Below are positions 1 to 9,018 of a DNA stretch of 64,000 nucleotides, piece after piece. The notes beneath the pieces were generated by a model. The model ran no database searches and was not told where the DNA came from. It was given only the letters and a program-made list of their open reading frames with translations. Both the position numbers and the translations under genes were made by a program. The DNA comes from Candidatus Desulfopertinax cowenii (GTDB lineage: Bacteria > Bacillota > Desulfotomaculia > Desulfotomaculales > Desulforudaceae): positions 62,001-126,000 of the forward strand of contig MPOA01000002.1 in the NCBI GenBank assembly GCA_001899445.1, read 5' to 3'. Numbering within the stretch: the first letter of the stretch is position 1; each line of letters begins with the position of its first letter.

Positions 1-155
1 GGGCTAATCCGGCCGCGTCCTCGTCGGCGGCAGCGCCGACCTCACTTGTGCCGGCTGACCGTTACCGGCGCTACGCAATGGCCACGGCCGGAAACACTGC
101 AACGAACGATTTTCGTCCTTCGTTGGTGCCGCCCGTTAGGGCGGCATGGGGGGTC
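1..155. other. Unassigned sequence at window edge
   Basis: No coding region or RNA gene is recognisable here. The only clear structure is a perfect 8-bp inverted repeat with a 4-nt loop at 127-146 (TGCCGCCC/GGGCGGCA). It is not followed by a T-tract, so I do not call it a terminator. The stretch could be the tail of an upstream feature outside the window. Confidence 0.5.
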
Positions 156-386
156 TGCTGAAAAACTCAGTCTGCCGTGCTGAGGATTTTATCGGAGGTC
201 ACATTGGGAGCTTATTCAAGAAACGAGCGAAGCCGAGGGATAACGGCGACCGACTGTCTGAGGCCGCGAAGCGGGCGAGCCTCTAACGCCGCCCGAGGCG
301 AGCGAGTTCATTCCTTAGCGCGGACTCGAGTAGCCGGAGATAATGCCTCAGCACGGCAGACGAGGTGTAGATAGTTTTTTTCAGCA
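156..386. repeat. Candidate miniature inverted-repeat element
   Basis: The ends are complementary. TCTGCCGTGCTGAGG at 171-185 is the exact reverse complement of 346-360. Further out, TGCTGAAAAA at 156-165 pairs with TTTTTCAGCA at 377-386, separated from the inner arm by unequal spacers. The interior is GC-rich, rich in CGAG/GCGAG words and has no credible gene. Size (about 230 bp) and terminal inverted repeats resemble a non-autonomous element, but no target-site duplication was identified. A structured RNA is the alternative. Confidence 0.4.
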
Positions 387-413
387 AAATTTGAGTAAAA
401 AATAGGGCCGGGG

Positions 414-442
414 TTGAATAAATAAACACCCTTATGTATAAT
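414..442 (+). promoter_or_regulatory. Sigma-A promoter of the arginine operon
   Basis: TTGAAT at 414-419 and a perfect TATAAT at 437-442 are separated by 17 bp, about 30 bp upstream of the argC start. The AT-rich words TTGAATAAAT and TGTATAATTATG overlapping it loosely resemble half-sites of an ArgR/AhrC box (TGAAT-type), so arginine repression here is plausible but inferred. Confidence 0.75.
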
Positions 443-471
443 TATGAGCATTACTTTTGGGGGTGGAGCAG

Positions 472-1512
472 TTGATCAAGGTTGGGATTATCGGGTCCAC
501 CGGCTACACAGGCGCCGAACTGGTGCGCCTCCTTTCCCGCCACCCGCACGCGGAAATCGTTGGCCTGACCTCCCGTACTTACAGCGGCGAGCCTTACTGG
601 CGGGTTTACCCGCATCTCAAGGGGTATACCGACCTGCAGTGCGAGGAGCTGGACCTGCCGCGCTTGGTCGACCGGGCGGACGTAATCTTCACCGCCTTGC
701 CGCACGGGCATTCCGTGGAGGTGGCGCGGGAGGTGCTTTCCCGGGGTAAGAAACTGATCGACCTGGGCGCCGACTTCCGGTTCAGCGCGCGGGAGGTGTA
801 CGAGTCCTGGTACCGAGTGCCCCATACCGCTCCGGAACTCCTGGAACGGGCGGTATACGGCCTGTCCGAGATCAACCGGGACGCCATCCGGGGCGCCGAT
901 CTGGTGGCCAACCCGGGCTGCTATCCCACGGCCTCCGTCCTAGGCCTGGCACCCTTACTGGCCAAGGGCCTCATTGACACCCGGGAGATCGTGATCGATG
1001 CCAAATCTGGTGTTTCGGGTGCCGGCCGGGGCTTCTCCCAGAAAACCCACTTTTCGGAAACGAACGAAAACTTCCAGGCCTACGGCGTGGCTGGGCACCG
1101 GCACACCCCGGAGATCGAGGAACAGCTGGGCCGCCTGGCGGGCCGGGAAATCACCGTTTCCTTTACCCCCCACCTGGTGCCCATGGTACGGGGTATCCTG
1201 GCTACCATTTACACCAGGCCCACGGTCCTGCCGGAGGCGGAGGAGCTTTACGCGCTTTACATGGACTTTTACCGGGAAGAATCGTTTGTGCGGTTGCTAC
1301 CGCCCGGGGTGCTGCCCCAGACCAAGGCGGTGGCCGGCACCAACCACTGCGACCTCGCCCTGGTTCCCGATCCGCGCACCGGCCGGATTGTGATCCTGGC
1401 CGCTATCGACAACCTGGTCAAGGGCGCTTCCGGCCAGGCGGTGCAGAACATGAACCTCATCTTTGACCTTGACGAAACCACGGGGCTGGTTTTCCCCGGG
1501 TTGTATCCCTAG
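472..1512 (+). CDS. argC: N-acetyl-gamma-glutamyl-phosphate reductase
   Basis: ArgC reduces N-acetylglutamyl 5-phosphate to the semialdehyde with NADPH, the third step of arginine synthesis. The protein (346 aa, normal length) opens with a Rossmann motif GIIGSTGYTGAEL and carries the catalytic cysteine near residue 150 in NPGCYPT. I chose TTG at 472 (MIKVGIIG, the family's usual start) behind a GGGGGTGGAG ribosome-binding site; a TTG at 457 would place that site inside the gene. It is the first gene of argCJBDFGH. Its TAG stop overlaps the Shine-Dalgarno site of argJ. Confidence 0.95.
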   Translation: MIKVGIIGSTGYTGAELVRLLSRHPHAEIVGLTSRTYSGEPYWRVYPHLKGYTDLQCEELDLPRLVDRADVIFTALPHGHSVEVAREVLSRGKKLIDLGADFRFSAREVYESWYRVPHTAPELLERAVYGLSEINRDAIRGADLVANPGCYPTASVLGLAPLLAKGLIDTREIVIDAKSGVSGAGRGFSQKTHFSETNENFQAYGVAGHRHTPEIEEQLGRLAGREITVSFTPHLVPMVRGILATIYTRPTVLPEAEELYALYMDFYREESFVRLLPPGVLPQTKAVAGTNHCDLALVPDPRTGRIVILAAIDNLVKGASGQAVQNMNLIFDLDETTGLVFPGLYP

Positions 1513-1528
1513 GAGGGTGGAGGTAAAC

Positions 1529-2743
1529 TTGGAGCTTGAGTGGCTGGACAATGGCGGCATAACAGCGGCAAAGGGGTTTCAGGCCAGCGGTACGCACGCC
1601 GGGTTGAAGCGCAACAAGAAAGACCTGGCGCTGATTTTTTCGGAGGTGCCCGGTGCGGCGGCCGGGGTGTTCACCGCCAACCAGGTCAAGGGCGCGCCCC
1701 TGCTGATTTCCATGCCCCGGGTGCGCGCGGGGCGCCTGCAGGCGATGATCATCAACAGTGGTAACGCCAACACCTGCAACGGCCCGGCCGGCCTGGAGGA
1801 CGCCCAGGAGATGGGCCGCCTGACGGCCGAAGCGCTTGGTATTCCGGAAGAAACGGTGCTGGTCAGCTCGACCGGCGTGATCGGGCAGCGGCTGCCGCTG
1901 GCGAAGATCGCGGCCGGTATTCCGGAGGCGGTGCGCCGCTTAAGCCCCGCCGGGGGCCTGGACGCCGCCGAAGCGATCATGACCACCGATACCGTGCCCA
2001 AACAGGCTGCGCTACGGTTCGCGCCCGCCCCCGGGGAACCGCCGGTCACCATTGGCGGCATCGCCAAGGGTTCAGGGATGATCCATCCCCAGATGGCTAC
2101 CATGCTGGCCTTCATTGGCACCGACGCCTACGTGGCGCCGCCCCACCTGCAGGAGGCGTTACGGTTCGCGGTGGACCGGTCCTTCAACATGATCAGCGTG
2201 GACGGGGACACCAGCACCAACGACATGGTGGTGATCCTGGCCAACGGGCAATCCGGGGGCGCCGCGCTTCTTCCCGGTACGCCCCGGTTTGACCGGTTCC
2301 GGGAGGCGCTGGCCGCACTTTGCGGCCGGCTAGCGCGGGCGATTGCCCGCGACGGGGAAGGGGCGACCCGGCTCCTGGAGGTCCGGGTAAAGGGGGCGCG
2401 TACCGAGCAGGACGCCCGGCTGGCCGCCCGCGCCATCGTTGCGTCCAACCTGGTGAAGACGGCTGTTTTCGGCAATGATGCCAACTGGGGCCGGATCATC
2501 TGCGCCGCCGGTTACTCGGGCGCGGCTTTCGACCCCAACCGGTTCGACGTGTACCTGGGCGACCTGCCGGTGGCCCGGGACGGCGGAGGGTTGGACTTCG
2601 ACGAGGAGCAGGCCAGCCGGCTGCTGGCCCGGGACCCGGTGGTAATCACGGTGGACCTTCGGGGCGGGGAGGGCACGGCCACGGCGTGGGGTTGCGATTT
2701 CTCCTACGACTACGTGCGGATCAACGCCAACTATCGAACATAA
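1529..2743 (+). CDS. argJ: Glutamate N-acetyltransferase / amino-acid acetyltransferase
   Basis: ArgJ moves the acetyl group from N-acetylornithine to glutamate, recycling it; some family members also use acetyl-CoA and start the pathway. The 404-aa protein shows the autoproteolysis motif [14 protein letters not shown], where cleavage between Ala and Thr (about residue 191) frees the nucleophilic threonine of the beta chain. TTG at 1529 is preceded by GGAGGT at 1519-1524. No argA or argE homologue is visible in the window, which fits the cyclic pathway. Whether this enzyme is mono- or bifunctional cannot be read from sequence. Confidence 0.95.
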   Translation: MELEWLDNGGITAAKGFQASGTHAGLKRNKKDLALIFSEVPGAAAGVFTANQVKGAPLLISMPRVRAGRLQAMIINSGNANTCNGPAGLEDAQEMGRLTAEALGIPEETVLVSSTGVIGQRLPLAKIAAGIPEAVRRLSPAGGLDAAEAIMTTDTVPKQAALRFAPAPGEPPVTIGGIAKGSGMIHPQMATMLAFIGTDAYVAPPHLQEALRFAVDRSFNMISVDGDTSTNDMVVILANGQSGGAALLPGTPRFDRFREALAALCGRLARAIARDGEGATRLLEVRVKGARTEQDARLAARAIVASNLVKTAVFGNDANWGRIICAAGYSGAAFDPNRFDVYLGDLPVARDGGGLDFDEEQASRLLARDPVVITVDLRGGEGTATAWGCDFSYDYVRINANYRT

Positions 2744-2769
2744 ACGTAAGTGGAAAGCGGGGAAAAGCG

Positions 2770-3660
2770 GTGACCCTGACGGCAATCGAGAAGGCGGACA
2801 TCCTGGTGGAGGCGCTGCCCTACATCGAGAAGTTTTACGGGAAGATCGTGGTCATCAAGTACGGTGGGCACGCTATGGTCAACTGTGCGCTGAAGCAGGC
2901 GGTGATGAAGGACATCGTGCTGATGAAGTACGTGGGCATGCACCCGGTGCTGGTGCACGGGGGCGGTCCGGACATCACCGGTATGCTCCAGAAGCTGGGC
3001 AAGAAGACCGACTTCGTTGGCGGCCTGCGGGTGACCGACCGGGAGACCATGGAGATCGTGGAGATGGTGCTGGTTGGCAAAGTCAACAAGCAGATCGTCG
3101 GGCTGATCAACCAGACCGGCGGCCACGCTGTCGGGCTGTGCGGCAAGGACGCCAACCTCTTCGAGGCCGCCAAGAAGATGCCCGAGGTCAAGACCCCGGA
3201 CGGTGGCTGGGAAAAGGTCGATATCGGCTTCGTGGGTGAGGTCGCCCGCGTAAACCCCGGCATCGTCCGGAATGTAATCAAGGAAGGGTACATCCCGGTC
3301 ATCGCGCCCACCGCGGTTGGCCCGGGCGGGGAAAGCTACAACATCAACGCCGATTACGTGGCCGGCCGGCTGGCCGCTGCGCTCCAGGCCGAGAAGCTGG
3401 TGCTGCTCACCGACGTGGAGGGGGTCATGCGGCGGCCGAACGACACGGATTCCCGGATTTCCCGGATCCGGGTGGGCGAGGTCGACGGGTTGATCAAGTC
3501 CGGCGTGATCACCGGGGGAATGATCCCGAAGATCGAGGCCTGCCTGGACGCCCTGCGGGGCGGGGTGAACCGGGCCCATATCCTGGACGGCCGGGTGCCG
3601 CACGCCATCTTGCTGGAGGTCTTCACCGACGAGGGCATCGGCACCATGGTGTTACCTTAA
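2770..3660 (+). CDS. argB: Acetylglutamate kinase
   Basis: ArgB phosphorylates N-acetylglutamate with ATP. The 296-aa protein belongs to the amino acid kinase fold: the N-terminal KYGGHAM and [12 protein letters not shown] motifs bind phosphate and substrate, and TDVEGV lies in the C-terminal ATP lobe. GTG at 2770 ([12 protein letters not shown]) follows a weak GGGGA site; longer upstream reading would run into argJ. The helical N-terminal extension before the first strand is typical of arginine-sensitive hexameric kinases, so feedback inhibition by arginine is likely (family knowledge). It lies 26 nt after argJ. Confidence 0.95.
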   Translation: MTLTAIEKADILVEALPYIEKFYGKIVVIKYGGHAMVNCALKQAVMKDIVLMKYVGMHPVLVHGGGPDITGMLQKLGKKTDFVGGLRVTDRETMEIVEMVLVGKVNKQIVGLINQTGGHAVGLCGKDANLFEAAKKMPEVKTPDGGWEKVDIGFVGEVARVNPGIVRNVIKEGYIPVIAPTAVGPGGESYNINADYVAGRLAAALQAEKLVLLTDVEGVMRRPNDTDSRISRIRVGEVDGLIKSGVITGGMIPKIEACLDALRGGVNRAHILDGRVPHAILLEVFTDEGIGTMVLP

Positions 3661-3686
3661 AGAATACAGGAGTCGGGGGTGAAAAC

Positions 3687-4895
3687 TTGATCCAGGACGA
3701 GATCATCGCCCAGGCGGACCGTTATCTGATGCGTACCTACGGCCGGTTCCCGCTGGCCCTGGTGCGGGGCGAGGGTGCCTACGTGTGGGACGCCGCGGGC
3801 AACCGCTACCTAGACTTCGTCTCCGGCCTGGCCGTCAACGCGCTGGGCCACTGCCACCCGCGGGTGGTGGAAGCCGTCCATGCGCAGGCCGGCCAACTGA
3901 TCCACTGTTCCAACCTGTACCACATTGAGCCGCAAGTACGCCTGGCCCGACTGCTGGTGGAAAACTCGGTCCTGGACCGCGTTTTCTTCTGCAACAGCGG
4001 GGCCGAGGCGGTGGAGGCGGCCATCAAGCTGGCCCGTAAGTGGGCCAAAAAGCGGTACGGGCCGGAGCGGTACCAGATCATCACCGCCCTGCAATCCTTT
4101 CACGGCCGAACCCTGGCCGCGATCACGGCCACCGGCCAGCCCAAGTACCAGCGAGGCTTTGAGCCGTTGCCGCCGGGATTCCGGTACGTGCCCTTCAACG
4201 ACCTGGAGGCACTCCGGGACGCCGTCGGGGAAAGCACCTGCGCCGTCATGCTGGAACCGGTCCAGGGCGAGGGCGGGGTGAACGTTGCCGATTCCGATTA
4301 CCTACGGGGCGTACGCGTGCTCTGTGACGAGCGGGGTCTCCTGCTAATCCTCGACGAGGTACAGACCGGCCTCGGCCGCACGGGGCGGTTCTTCGCCCAC
4401 GAGCACTACGGGATCGAACCGGACATCATGGCCCTGGCCAAGGCGCTCGGCGGTGGGTTCCCGATCGGGGCTGTCCTGGCCCGGGAGGAAGTGGCCGGGG
4501 CGTTCACGCCGGGCGACCACGCCTCCACCTTCGGGGGCAACCCGTTGGCTTGCGCGGCCGCGCTGGCCGCCGTCCAAACCATCCTGGCGGACGGCTTCCT
4601 GGAACAGGTGCACCGCGTGGCCGGCCACTTCCGCTCGCGGCTGGCGGAACTGCAGGACCGTTTCCCGGTGATCCGAGAGGTCCGCGGCCTGGGGCTCTTG
4701 GTGGGCGCCGAACTGGACGCCCCGGTTGGAAAGGCCGTGCTGGAGCGCTGCCGGGAGCGGGGACTCTTAATCAATTGCATCGGGGACAGCATCCTGCGGT
4801 TCATTCCACCGCTGATCGTGACGGAGACCGAGGTGGACGCCGCGGTGAATATCCTCGCCGCCGCCCTGGCGGCCGAAAGCGAGGGAAAATCTTGA
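3687..4895 (+). CDS. argD: Acetylornithine aminotransferase
   Basis: A class III PLP aminotransferase (402 aa) that converts N-acetylglutamate semialdehyde to N-acetylornithine. Visible are CNSGAEAVEAAIK, SFHGRT, the cofactor-binding aspartate of LILDEVQTG (about residue 223) and the Schiff-base lysine of ALAKALGGGFP (about residue 252). TTG at 3687 follows GGGGGTGA. Members of this family may also act on succinyldiaminopimelate in lysine synthesis. The stop codon overlaps the argF start in a TTGA, indicating translational coupling. Confidence 0.95.
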   Translation: MIQDEIIAQADRYLMRTYGRFPLALVRGEGAYVWDAAGNRYLDFVSGLAVNALGHCHPRVVEAVHAQAGQLIHCSNLYHIEPQVRLARLLVENSVLDRVFFCNSGAEAVEAAIKLARKWAKKRYGPERYQIITALQSFHGRTLAAITATGQPKYQRGFEPLPPGFRYVPFNDLEALRDAVGESTCAVMLEPVQGEGGVNVADSDYLRGVRVLCDERGLLLILDEVQTGLGRTGRFFAHEHYGIEPDIMALAKALGGGFPIGAVLAREEVAGAFTPGDHASTFGGNPLACAAALAAVQTILADGFLEQVHRVAGHFRSRLAELQDRFPVIREVRGLGLLVGAELDAPVGKAVLERCRERGLLINCIGDSILRFIPPLIVTETEVDAAVNILAAALAAESEGKS

Positions 4896-5821
4896 CCGAC
4901 CTGAAGGGACGCGACTTTCTTTCCATCCTAGATTTGTCAGTCGAGGAATTGGAGGCGGTCCTCAAGCTGGCCCGGGACCTAAAAAACAAACAAAAAGCCG
5001 GCGAGGCGCACCCGCTGTGCGCCGGCAAGGCGCTGGCCATGATTTTCCAAAAACCCTCAACCCGTACCCGGGTCTCCTTCGAGGTGGGCATGTTCCAGCT
5101 CGGGGGGCACGCCCTGTACCTAAACGCCGGGGACCTGCAGCTGGGCCGTGGCGAGACGCTGGCCGACACCGCTCGGGCGCTCTCCCGTTTCGTGGACGGG
5201 ATCATGATCCGCACCTTTGAGCAGTTCGACGTGGAGGAACTGGCCCGCCACGCCACCGTGCCGGTGATTAACGGCCTCACCGACTGGGAGCACCCCTGCC
5301 AGGTCCTGGCCGACCTCCTGACCGTCCTGGAACACAAGGGCCGACTGGCCGGAATCAAGCTGGCGTACGTTGGCGACGGCAACAATGTCGCCCACTCCCT
5401 GCTCCTGGGTGGGGCGCGTACCGGGATGCGTATCGCTGTGGCTACGCCCCCGGGCTATGCGCCCGACCCGGAACTGGTGCACCGGGCGGCGGCTGAGGCG
5501 GTGCAGAGCGGCGGCGAAATCGAGCTGACCGCCGACCCGGTGGGTGCGGTGCGGGACGCGGATGTGGTGGTCACCGACACCTGGGCCTCCATGGGCCAAG
5601 AGGCGGAACATGACACCCGAGTCGCGGTGTTCCGCCCCTACCAGGTGAACGAGGCCTTGGTGAAACATGCCCGACCGGACTACATCTTCATGCACTGCCT
5701 GCCAGCCCACCGGGGCGAGGAAGTGACGGACGAGATCATAGACGGCCCCAGAAGCGTCGTCTGGGACGAGGCCGAAAACCGGCTCCACGTTCAAAAGGCG
5801 CTCCTGGCGCTGCTGCTTTAA
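4892..5821 (+). CDS. argF: Ornithine carbamoyltransferase
   Basis: ArgF makes citrulline from ornithine and carbamoyl phosphate. The 309-aa protein has the carbamoyl-phosphate motif STRTRVSFE and the ornithine-loop motif HCLPAHRGEE near the C-terminus. The start TTG at 4892 overlaps the argD stop by 4 nt, with GAGGGA 5 nt upstream. Carbamoyl phosphate synthase (carAB) is not in the window, so that substrate must come from elsewhere. Confidence 0.95.
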   Translation: MTDLKGRDFLSILDLSVEELEAVLKLARDLKNKQKAGEAHPLCAGKALAMIFQKPSTRTRVSFEVGMFQLGGHALYLNAGDLQLGRGETLADTARALSRFVDGIMIRTFEQFDVEELARHATVPVINGLTDWEHPCQVLADLLTVLEHKGRLAGIKLAYVGDGNNVAHSLLLGGARTGMRIAVATPPGYAPDPELVHRAAAEAVQSGGEIELTADPVGAVRDADVVVTDTWASMGQEAEHDTRVAVFRPYQVNEALVKHARPDYIFMHCLPAHRGEEVTDEIIDGPRSVVWDEAENRLHVQKALLALLL

Positions 5822-5866
5822 AAGCTTTAGAATCCGTTAACTTACGAGGGGAGATTAGAGATAAAG

Positions 5867-7066
5867 ATGGCGAAAGTGATACTGGCCTATTCCGGCGGGC
5901 TCGACACCTCGATCATCATCCCCTGGCTCAAGGAAAATTACGATTACGAGGTTATCGCCATGGTCGCGGACCTGGGGCAGGGGGAAGACTACGGAAAGAT
6001 CCGCAAGAAGGCGCTCAGGAGCGGGGCTTCCAGGGTGTACGTCAAGGACGTCAAGCGGGAGTTCGTGGAGGATTATCTTTTTCCTTTGGTGCGGTCGGGC
6101 GCCGTGTACGAGGGCAAGTACCTGTTGGGCACTTCGGTCGCCCGGCCGCTGATTGCCAAGTGCCTGGTGGAAGTCGCTGAGGCCGAGGGCGCGGAGGCCA
6201 TTGCCCACGGGGCGACCGGCAAGGGCAACGACCAGGTGCGGTTTGAAGTGAGCATTCGGGCGCTCAACCCGGACCTGAAGGTGATCGCGCCTTGGCGTGA
6301 GTGGCATATCCGCTCCCGCCAGCAGGCCATGGAATACGCAGCGGCGCGCGGTATCCCGGTGCCGGCCACCAAAGAGCGCCCGTTTAGCGTGGACCGGAAC
6401 CTTTGGCACCTGAGCCACGAGGGGGGGTTGCTGGAGGACCCGGGCAACGCGCCCCCGGACGACTTGTACGTAACGGTGACTGCGCCTGAGCGGGCACCTG
6501 ATGCGCCGCAGTACGTAGAAATCGAGTTTGAAGAGGGCTTCCCGCGGCGGGTCGACGGTGCGGAACTGGACCCCGTCAGCCTGCTGGAGCGGCTGAACTC
6601 TATCGGTGGAGCGTACGGCGTCGGGATCGTGGACATGGTGGAAAACCGCCTGGTGGGGATGAAGTCGCGGGGCATCTACGAGACCCCTGGCGGCACCATC
6701 CTGGTGGCCGCCCACCGCGAACTGGAACTTCTGACTCTGGACCGGAACACTCTGCACTTTAAGGACATGGCGGCCATCCGCTACTCCGAACTGGTGTACG
6801 ACGGCCTCTGGTTCACGCCCCTCCGGGAGGCACTGGACGCCTTCGTGGCTGTGACCCAGAAGCCGGTCACCGGGCGGGTGCGGCTGAAACTGTACAAAGG
6901 AAACTGCGTCCCGGCCGGTACCTGGTCGCCATACTCTCTGTATGACCAGGAACTGTCCACCTTCGAGGAGGACAACATCTACGACCAGCGGGACGCGACC
7001 GGGTTCATCAACCTGTTCGGGCTGCCGGTGAAGATGCAGGCCTTGATCCGCAAACGGAACAGCTAA
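5867..7066 (+). CDS. argG: Argininosuccinate synthase
   Basis: ArgG condenses citrulline and aspartate using ATP. The 399-aa protein begins [14 protein letters not shown], the PP-loop ATP-pyrophosphatase signature, and keeps [14 protein letters not shown] in the middle. ATG at 5867 lies downstream of GAGGGGAG with a rather long spacing of about 13 nt. It follows argF by 45 nt and has no evident terminator before it, so it is probably in the same transcript. Confidence 0.96.
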   Translation: MAKVILAYSGGLDTSIIIPWLKENYDYEVIAMVADLGQGEDYGKIRKKALRSGASRVYVKDVKREFVEDYLFPLVRSGAVYEGKYLLGTSVARPLIAKCLVEVAEAEGAEAIAHGATGKGNDQVRFEVSIRALNPDLKVIAPWREWHIRSRQQAMEYAAARGIPVPATKERPFSVDRNLWHLSHEGGLLEDPGNAPPDDLYVTVTAPERAPDAPQYVEIEFEEGFPRRVDGAELDPVSLLERLNSIGGAYGVGIVDMVENRLVGMKSRGIYETPGGTILVAAHRELELLTLDRNTLHFKDMAAIRYSELVYDGLWFTPLREALDAFVAVTQKPVTGRVRLKLYKGNCVPAGTWSPYSLYDQELSTFEEDNIYDQRDATGFINLFGLPVKMQALIRKRNS

Positions 7067-7089
7067 ACCATTCGGGAGGGAAAACAGTC

Positions 7090-8499
7090 TTGTCCAAACT
7101 GTGGGGCGGCCGATTTCGGAAGGGAACAGATCCGCTGGTGGAGGAGTTTCATTCTTCGCTTTCCTTTGACCGGCGCCTGTACCGGTACGACATTCAGGGT
7201 AGCATTGCCCACGTGCGGATGCTCGGTCACGCCAAAATCATCACGCCGAAAGAAGCCGAGACGCTGGTGGCTGGCCTACGCGCGGTTCTGGCTGACCTTG
7301 ACGCCGGCCGGGTGGAGTTTTCACCGCGGGAGGACGAGGACATCCACAGCCTGGTGGAACGGCTACTGGTTGACCGGGTGGGGGAGGTGGGCAAGAAGCT
7401 GCACACCGCCCGCAGCCGTAACGACCAGGTAGCGCTGGACGTCCGGATGTACCTGAAGGACGAGATTATGATCATCCGGGGTCTGCTGGACGACCTGCAA
7501 CGCACCCTCCTGGATCTGGCCGAGAGACACACCGACACCCTGCTGCCGGGCTACACCCACTTGCAGCGGGCGCAGCCGGTCAGCCTGGCTCACCACCTGC
7601 TGGCCTATGTGGAAATGTTCCACCGGGACGCCGAACGGCTTTCTGACTGCTACCGGCGGACCGACGTCATGCCCCTGGGCGCCGGGGCGCTGGCCGGAAC
7701 CGTGTTCCCCATCGACCGGGAAATCGTCGCCCGGGAGCTGGGCTTCGCCGCTGTAACGGAGAACAGCCTGGACGCCGTCGCGGATCGGGACTTCGCCGTG
7801 GAGTTCTGCGCGGCGGCCGCCCTGATCATGGTCCACCTGAGCCGCTTTTGCGAGGAGTTGGTGCTGTGGTCCACCGCCGAGTTCGGCTTCGTGGAGCTGG
7901 ACGACGCCTTTGCCACCGGGAGCAGCATGATGCCGCAAAAGAAGAACCCAGATATGGCTGAATTGATCCGGGGGAAGTCGGGACGGGTCTTCGGTGACCT
8001 CCAGGCACTCCTGACCATGCTGAAGGGTTTGCCGCTGGCCTACAACAAGGACATGCAGGAGGACAAGGAGGCGCTGTTCGACGCCGTGGACACGGTGAAG
8101 AAGTGCCTGCTGGTGTTCACCGGCATGGTGCGCACCCTGCGGTTCCGGGAGGCGGCTATGGACCAGGCGGCCCGAGGCGGCTTCACCAACGCCACCGACC
8201 TGGCCGACTACCTGGCCGGGCGGGGGGTGTCCTTCCGCGAGGCGCACGAGATCGTGGGCCGGGTGGTGTTATACGCTCTGGAGCACGGGAAGAACCTCGA
8301 GGAGATCACCCTGGACGAGTACCGGCGTTTCTCCGAGGCCGTCCGGGAGGACGTCTACGCGGCCATCCGGGTCGAAAACTGCCTCGCCGCCCGCAAGGCG
8401 CGTGGCGGCCCGGCACCCGCTACCGTTCGCGCCGCCATCGCCCGCGCCCGCGCGCGCCTGCGGCAAACACAAAAAAATACAACCTGCTCTACCTATTAG
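7090..8499 (+). CDS. argH: Argininosuccinate lyase
   Basis: ArgH splits argininosuccinate into arginine and fumarate and closes the operon. The 469-aa protein belongs to the fumarase/aspartase superfamily, with the signature GSSMMPQKKNPD around residue 280. TTG at 7090 sits 9 nt after GGGAGGG. The tail is rich in Ala/Arg and reads through a hairpin (8482-8506) that serves the opposite strand: the stop codon TAG lies in that hairpin. Confidence 0.95.
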   Translation: MSKLWGGRFRKGTDPLVEEFHSSLSFDRRLYRYDIQGSIAHVRMLGHAKIITPKEAETLVAGLRAVLADLDAGRVEFSPREDEDIHSLVERLLVDRVGEVGKKLHTARSRNDQVALDVRMYLKDEIMIIRGLLDDLQRTLLDLAERHTDTLLPGYTHLQRAQPVSLAHHLLAYVEMFHRDAERLSDCYRRTDVMPLGAGALAGTVFPIDREIVARELGFAAVTENSLDAVADRDFAVEFCAAAALIMVHLSRFCEELVLWSTAEFGFVELDDAFATGSSMMPQKKNPDMAELIRGKSGRVFGDLQALLTMLKGLPLAYNKDMQEDKEALFDAVDTVKKCLLVFTGMVRTLRFREAAMDQAARGGFTNATDLADYLAGRGVSFREAHEIVGRVVLYALEHGKNLEEITLDEYRRFSEAVREDVYAAIRVENCLAARKARGGPAPATVRAAIARARARLRQTQKNTTCSTY

Positions 8500-8506
8500 A
8501 GCAGGT
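8470..8506 (-). terminator. Intrinsic terminator of azlCD, inside the argH 3' end
   Basis: ACCTGCTCT at 8482-8490 pairs perfectly with AGAGCAGGT at 8498-8506 around a 7-nt loop. On the minus strand the stem is followed by TGTATTTTTTTG (8480 down to 8469), an intrinsic terminator for leftward transcription from azlCD. On the plus strand no T-run follows, so argH is not obviously terminated by it. The stem overlaps the last argH codons and its stop. Confidence 0.65.
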
Positions 8507-8694
8507 CTGATGTTCGCTGGGCCTCCCCCGTAGAGCAGCTTGGAAGCTCCGCCACGCGCTACGGTGAGAAACCAACGCTTGGTGTAATATTCCCTGTTGG
8601 CGGTACAGGGGCTGCAGCCTTTCTGTTTATTGATTTTATCATGATGGGCCCCGAAAGGCCAGCTCAAGTTTCCGGTTTCCGGGTTAAATCTTTG
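8507..8694. other. Unassigned spacer between argH and azlD
   Basis: About 190 nt with no gene or RNA family I recognise. The minus strand carries the untranslated 3' region of azlCD up to the terminator. The plus strand can be read without a stop for a while, but the translation resembles nothing I know. Confidence 0.4.
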
Positions 8695-9018
8695 TTAGAT
8701 GCCCGGCAGGTAGGTTTGCAGCAGGATGGCGGCGACCAGGCCGACGCCTACCGTCAGCAGTAGATTCTTGGTCTTGGCGGCCACCAGGAAGCAGGGGACG
8801 GCCGCTAGCAGGTAGTGGTTGGTAAGGCTCAGGTCGAAGGTCCCGTCGCGCAGCAGGAGTTCCGGCGCCAGCAGGGCGGCCAGCACCGCCACCGGCACGA
8901 ACCGCAGCCAGCGGATGAAGCCCTCCGGAATCTTTCCCTGGGCGAGCACCGCCAGCGGCAGCGCCCGCGGCAGGTAGGTGACTGCGCCCATGGCAATGAT
9001 TATCCAGAGCTTTTCCAT
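8695..9018 (-). CDS. azlD: AzlD family branched-chain amino acid exporter subunit
   Basis: A 107-aa integral membrane protein with about four hydrophobic segments, starting MEKLWIIIAMGAVTYLPRAL; the TYLPR motif is typical of AzlD. With AzlC it forms a two-component exporter for branched-chain amino acids and analogues (known for Bacillus AzlCD and related BrnFE). I chose ATG at 9018; the start codon overlaps the azlC end by 19 nt. It lies next to the ilv/leu operon, which fits the substrate class. Confidence 0.85.
   Translation of the reverse strand: MEKLWIIIAMGAVTYLPRALPLAVLAQGKIPEGFIRWLRFVPVAVLAALLAPELLLRDGTFDLSLTNHYLLAAVPCFLVAAKTKNLLLTVGVGLVAAILLQTYLPGI

Noticed and set aside
127-146. Terminator at the left edge
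   Set aside because: Perfect 8-bp stem but no T-tract on either strand.
177-374. 65-codon plus-strand frame in the first 400 nt
   Set aside because: It lies inside the inverted-repeat element, has no ribosome-binding site and its translation is compositionally odd (Arg/Ala/Ser rich).
8507-8694. Small gene or RNA between argH and azlD
   Set aside because: A plus-strand frame is open, but without RBS or recognisable similarity; no tRNA or 5S pattern.
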